Below are positions 62,335-64,000 of a DNA stretch of 64,000 bases, one piece after another. Position numbers and translations under genes: made by a program. Every line of letters begins with the position of its first letter. Within the stretch, counting starts at the first letter, position 1. The stretch is taken from NCBI RefSeq assembly GCF_029212375.1, contig NZ_JARGNU010000002.1, forward strand, positions 348,260 through 412,259, in the 5' to 3' direction. The notes under the pieces were generated by a model that was not told the origin of the DNA, did no database searches, and was given only the letters and a program-made list of their open reading frames with translations. The DNA is from Zhongshania sp. Lineage in GTDB: Bacteria; Pseudomonadota; Gammaproteobacteria; Pseudomonadales; Spongiibacteraceae.

Positions 62335-63384
62335 ATGAATATAATGGAACTGCTCGGTGTGGAGCTGCCGATCATTCAAGCGCCAATGGCGGGAGTGCAA
62401 GGCCATGCGCTTGCGGTTGCTGTGTCAAACGCCGGTGGCCTCGGTTCGCTGCCCTGCGCCATGTTAAGTCCTGACGCACTGCGTGCAGAATTAAGCGCCA
62501 TTAAGCAGCAAACCGCCAAACCTTATAACGTCAATTTCTTTTGTCATATTCCGCCCACGCCAAATCCAGAGTGCGAAAGGCAATGGCTACAAACCCTTGC
62601 GCCGTATTACATTGAGCTTGGTATAGATGTGCATTCTATTGCTGCGCAAGCCGGTCGCAGGCCGTTCAGCAATGAGGCCGCCGACATACTAGACGAATTT
62701 AAACCACCAGTAGTGAGTTTTCATTTTGGCCTGCCCGCGCCAGCGCTAATGGCGCGCATACGCGGTTGGGGTGGAAAAATTATTTCAACTGCAACAACGG
62801 TCGGTGAGGCGCGCTGGCTAGAAGCCCGCGGCGTAGACGCTGTCATCGCCCAGGGCTTAGAGGCGGGTGGGCATCGCGGTAGCTTCTTGGCGCGCGACAT
62901 AAGCACTCAGGTCGGTACTTTCGCCTTGTTGCCGCAGGTTGTTCAAGCTGTGAAAGTTCCCGTTATTGCCGCCGGCGGCATTGCCGACAGCAAGGGTGTT
63001 GCTGCCGCTATCGGCCTTGGCGCGACTGCTGCCCAACTCGGCACCACCTATCTACTCTGCCCAGAAGCCACCACCAGCCCAATACACCGCGCAGCTCTGC
63101 AAAGCGACGCCGCCCGCGTCACTGCGCTTACCAATCTATTCAGCGGTGGCCCAGCGCGGGGCATTGTAAATCGGCTAATGCGTGAGCTGGGGCCAATAAA
63201 CTCTGCAGCCCCGGATTTCCCCCTAGCAAGCACAGCCATTGCGCCACTCCGAGCCAAGGCAGAAAGCCAAGGTAGTGGTGATTTTTCGCCGCTGTGGGCA
63301 GGGCAGAATACGAGCGCTTGCAAGGAGATTTCAGCACTGCTGCTTACGCGAGAGCTGGTGGATTTGGTCAGCGATGCCCCTTAA
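62335..63384 (+). CDS. Nitronate monooxygenase (NPD family, class I-like)
   Basis: About 349 residues from ATG 62335, which has GAGG 6 nt upstream; an ATG 12 nt earlier is less well placed. 'PIIQAPMAGVQG', 'AQGLEAGGHRGSF' with the catalytic His, 'PVIAAGGIADSKGVAAAIGLGA' (phosphate binding, in halves) and 'LGTTYLLCPEA'. It oxidises alkyl nitronates (for example propionate 3-nitronate) with FMN. Single gene, 97 bp after the G-rich repeat. Confidence 0.92.
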   Translation: MNIMELLGVELPIIQAPMAGVQGHALAVAVSNAGGLGSLPCAMLSPDALRAELSAIKQQTAKPYNVNFFCHIPPTPNPECERQWLQTLAPYYIELGIDVHSIAAQAGRRPFSNEAADILDEFKPPVVSFHFGLPAPALMARIRGWGGKIISTATTVGEARWLEARGVDAVIAQGLEAGGHRGSFLARDISTQVGTFALLPQVVQAVKVPVIAAGGIADSKGVAAAIGLGATAAQLGTTYLLCPEATTSPIHRAALQSDAARVTALTNLFSGGPARGIVNRLMRELGPINSAAPDFPLASTAIAPLRAKAESQGSGDFSPLWAGQNTSACKEISALLLTRELVDLVSDAP

Positions 63385-63591
63385 GTTTTCTGCTTTTTTA
63401 CGGGTTCAAGTGTTGTAATACAAGTTTTAAAGATACTGTGAAACACAAACTTGTTGCACCGTATGGGTGTATTTATTGGTTATCTATGTAAGAAAAATGC
63501 TGATTTGTGATGCGAGCGTCAACGTTATCAGTCAACGTCAGGCTTCAAACAGGATTTTTTGACAGCCTTGCAAAATCAAGAGGTATATAAA

Positions 63592-64000
63592 TTGTTTGGT
63601 GAATTAAATAAGGTAGCTCTACGTGAAATCTGGCCTCATGAAGCGTCAGATTTTACTCCTTGGCTCGCAGACAATATAGGCGAGCTTGGGAAATCATTAG
63701 GGATGGATCTAGAGCTAACCGAGCAGGAAGCGAGTGTTGGTGACTTTTCTTTAGATATCTTAGCTAAAGACTTAGGTTCGTCTAAGTCTGTAATTATAGA
63801 AAATCAGCTTACGCAAACTGATCATGATCATTTGGGTAAGTTGCTGACCTACGCCGCAGGATTTAATGCCTCTATTGTTATTTGGGTGTCTGAAGCAATT
63901 CGGGAGGAGCACCGGCAGGCACTGGACTGGCTTAATCAAAGAACCGACAGTGAAACATCATTTTTTGGTGTGGTGGTAGAGGTGATAAAAATAGATGACT
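63592..64000 (+). CDS. DUF4268/PD-(D/E)XK-like protein, 3' end cut by window edge
   Basis: About 136 codons visible, beginning at a TTG (63592) with AGAGG 8 nt upstream; no ATG occurs in frame before the conserved part and the frame is open to the edge. '[19 protein letters not shown]', '[11 protein letters not shown]', '[22 protein letters not shown]' and '[10 protein letters not shown]' are the landmarks of DUF4268 proteins with a restriction-endonuclease-like core (Asp ... Glu-x-Gln). Often found in defence or mobile contexts; function unsettled. Confidence 0.85.
   Translation, partial: MFGELNKVALREIWPHEASDFTPWLADNIGELGKSLGMDLELTEQEASVGDFSLDILAKDLGSSKSVIIENQLTQTDHDHLGKLLTYAAGFNASIVIWVSEAIREEHRQALDWLNQRTDSETSFFGVVVEVIKIDD

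Noticed and set aside
1-64000. CRISPR arrays, tRNA or rRNA genes, prophage or integrase
   Set aside because: I looked for regularly spaced repeats, tRNA-like cloverleaf ends and phage or integrase motifs and found none; the only mobile element is the IS982 copy.

Overview
The window looks like chromosomal DNA of a marine-type gammaproteobacterium with a broad appetite for lipids and terpenoid- or steroid-like compounds. This is inferred from two large TonB-dependent receptors, many acyl-CoA dehydrogenases, CoA ligases, P450s and SDRs, a homodimeric-type aceE-aceF-lpd locus and a feoAB locus with a Fur-box-like site. No rRNA, tRNA or CRISPR array was seen. Genus-level placement (for example Spongiibacteraceae/Cellvibrionales-like) is only a guess.

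Region A (1-17.6 kb) is one long leftward catabolic block. In transcription order it holds a CoA ligase, a crotonase, a two-domain MaoC dehydratase, an acyl-CoA dehydrogenase pair, an NPD-type flavoprotein, a thiolase-fold aldolase-like protein with its DUF35 partner, and a PaaK-like ligase with a small companion. After these come a degenerate AMP-ligase, a small membrane protein, a membrane-anchored protein related to linalool dehydratase/isomerase, a DUF2889 protein and a type-B carboxylesterase cut by the left edge. The layout resembles aldolytic side-chain shortening of steroid or terpenoid acyl-CoAs. A FadR-like GntR regulator is divergent (17.8 kb).

Region B (18.6-25.2 kb) holds a cytochrome P450 fused to a C-terminal DUF3237 domain, a TetR regulator, an unusual regulator with two GntR-type DNA-binding domains in tandem, a coniferyl-aldehyde-dehydrogenase-like ALDH and another TetR. 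Region C (25.5-39.3 kb) is a rightward island bounded by two TonB-dependent receptors. It encodes two SDRs, an APH-fold kinase, a P450, an ALDH, two TetRs and a polytopic membrane protein, and ends at a strong bidirectional terminator. Region D (39.3-43.1 kb) has an SDR, a small conserved protein, a Rieske oxygenase and an NTF2-like protein, then 860 bp without a convincing gene.

Region E (43.1-50.5 kb) is an Lrp regulator and the pyruvate dehydrogenase locus. aceE is split by an intact IS982-family element (45514-46485) with an 8-bp target duplication; removing element plus one repeat restores the reading frame exactly. aceF and a lipoyl-domain-bearing lpd follow. Region F (50.6-64 kb) contains acetoacetyl-CoA synthetase, NTF2-like and TetR genes, feoAB with a Cys-rich small protein, a SirB2 protein, an ACAD-GST-ACAD-CMD cluster, DUF2970 and DUF1294 membrane proteins, a telomere-like G-rich heptamer repeat, a nitronate monooxygenase and, at the right edge, the start of a DUF4268 PD-(D/E)XK-like protein.

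The most unusual items are the IS-split aceE, the P450-DUF3237 fusion with an altered haem loop, the membrane LinD-like protein beside a ligase lacking its key motifs, and the tandem-GntR regulator.
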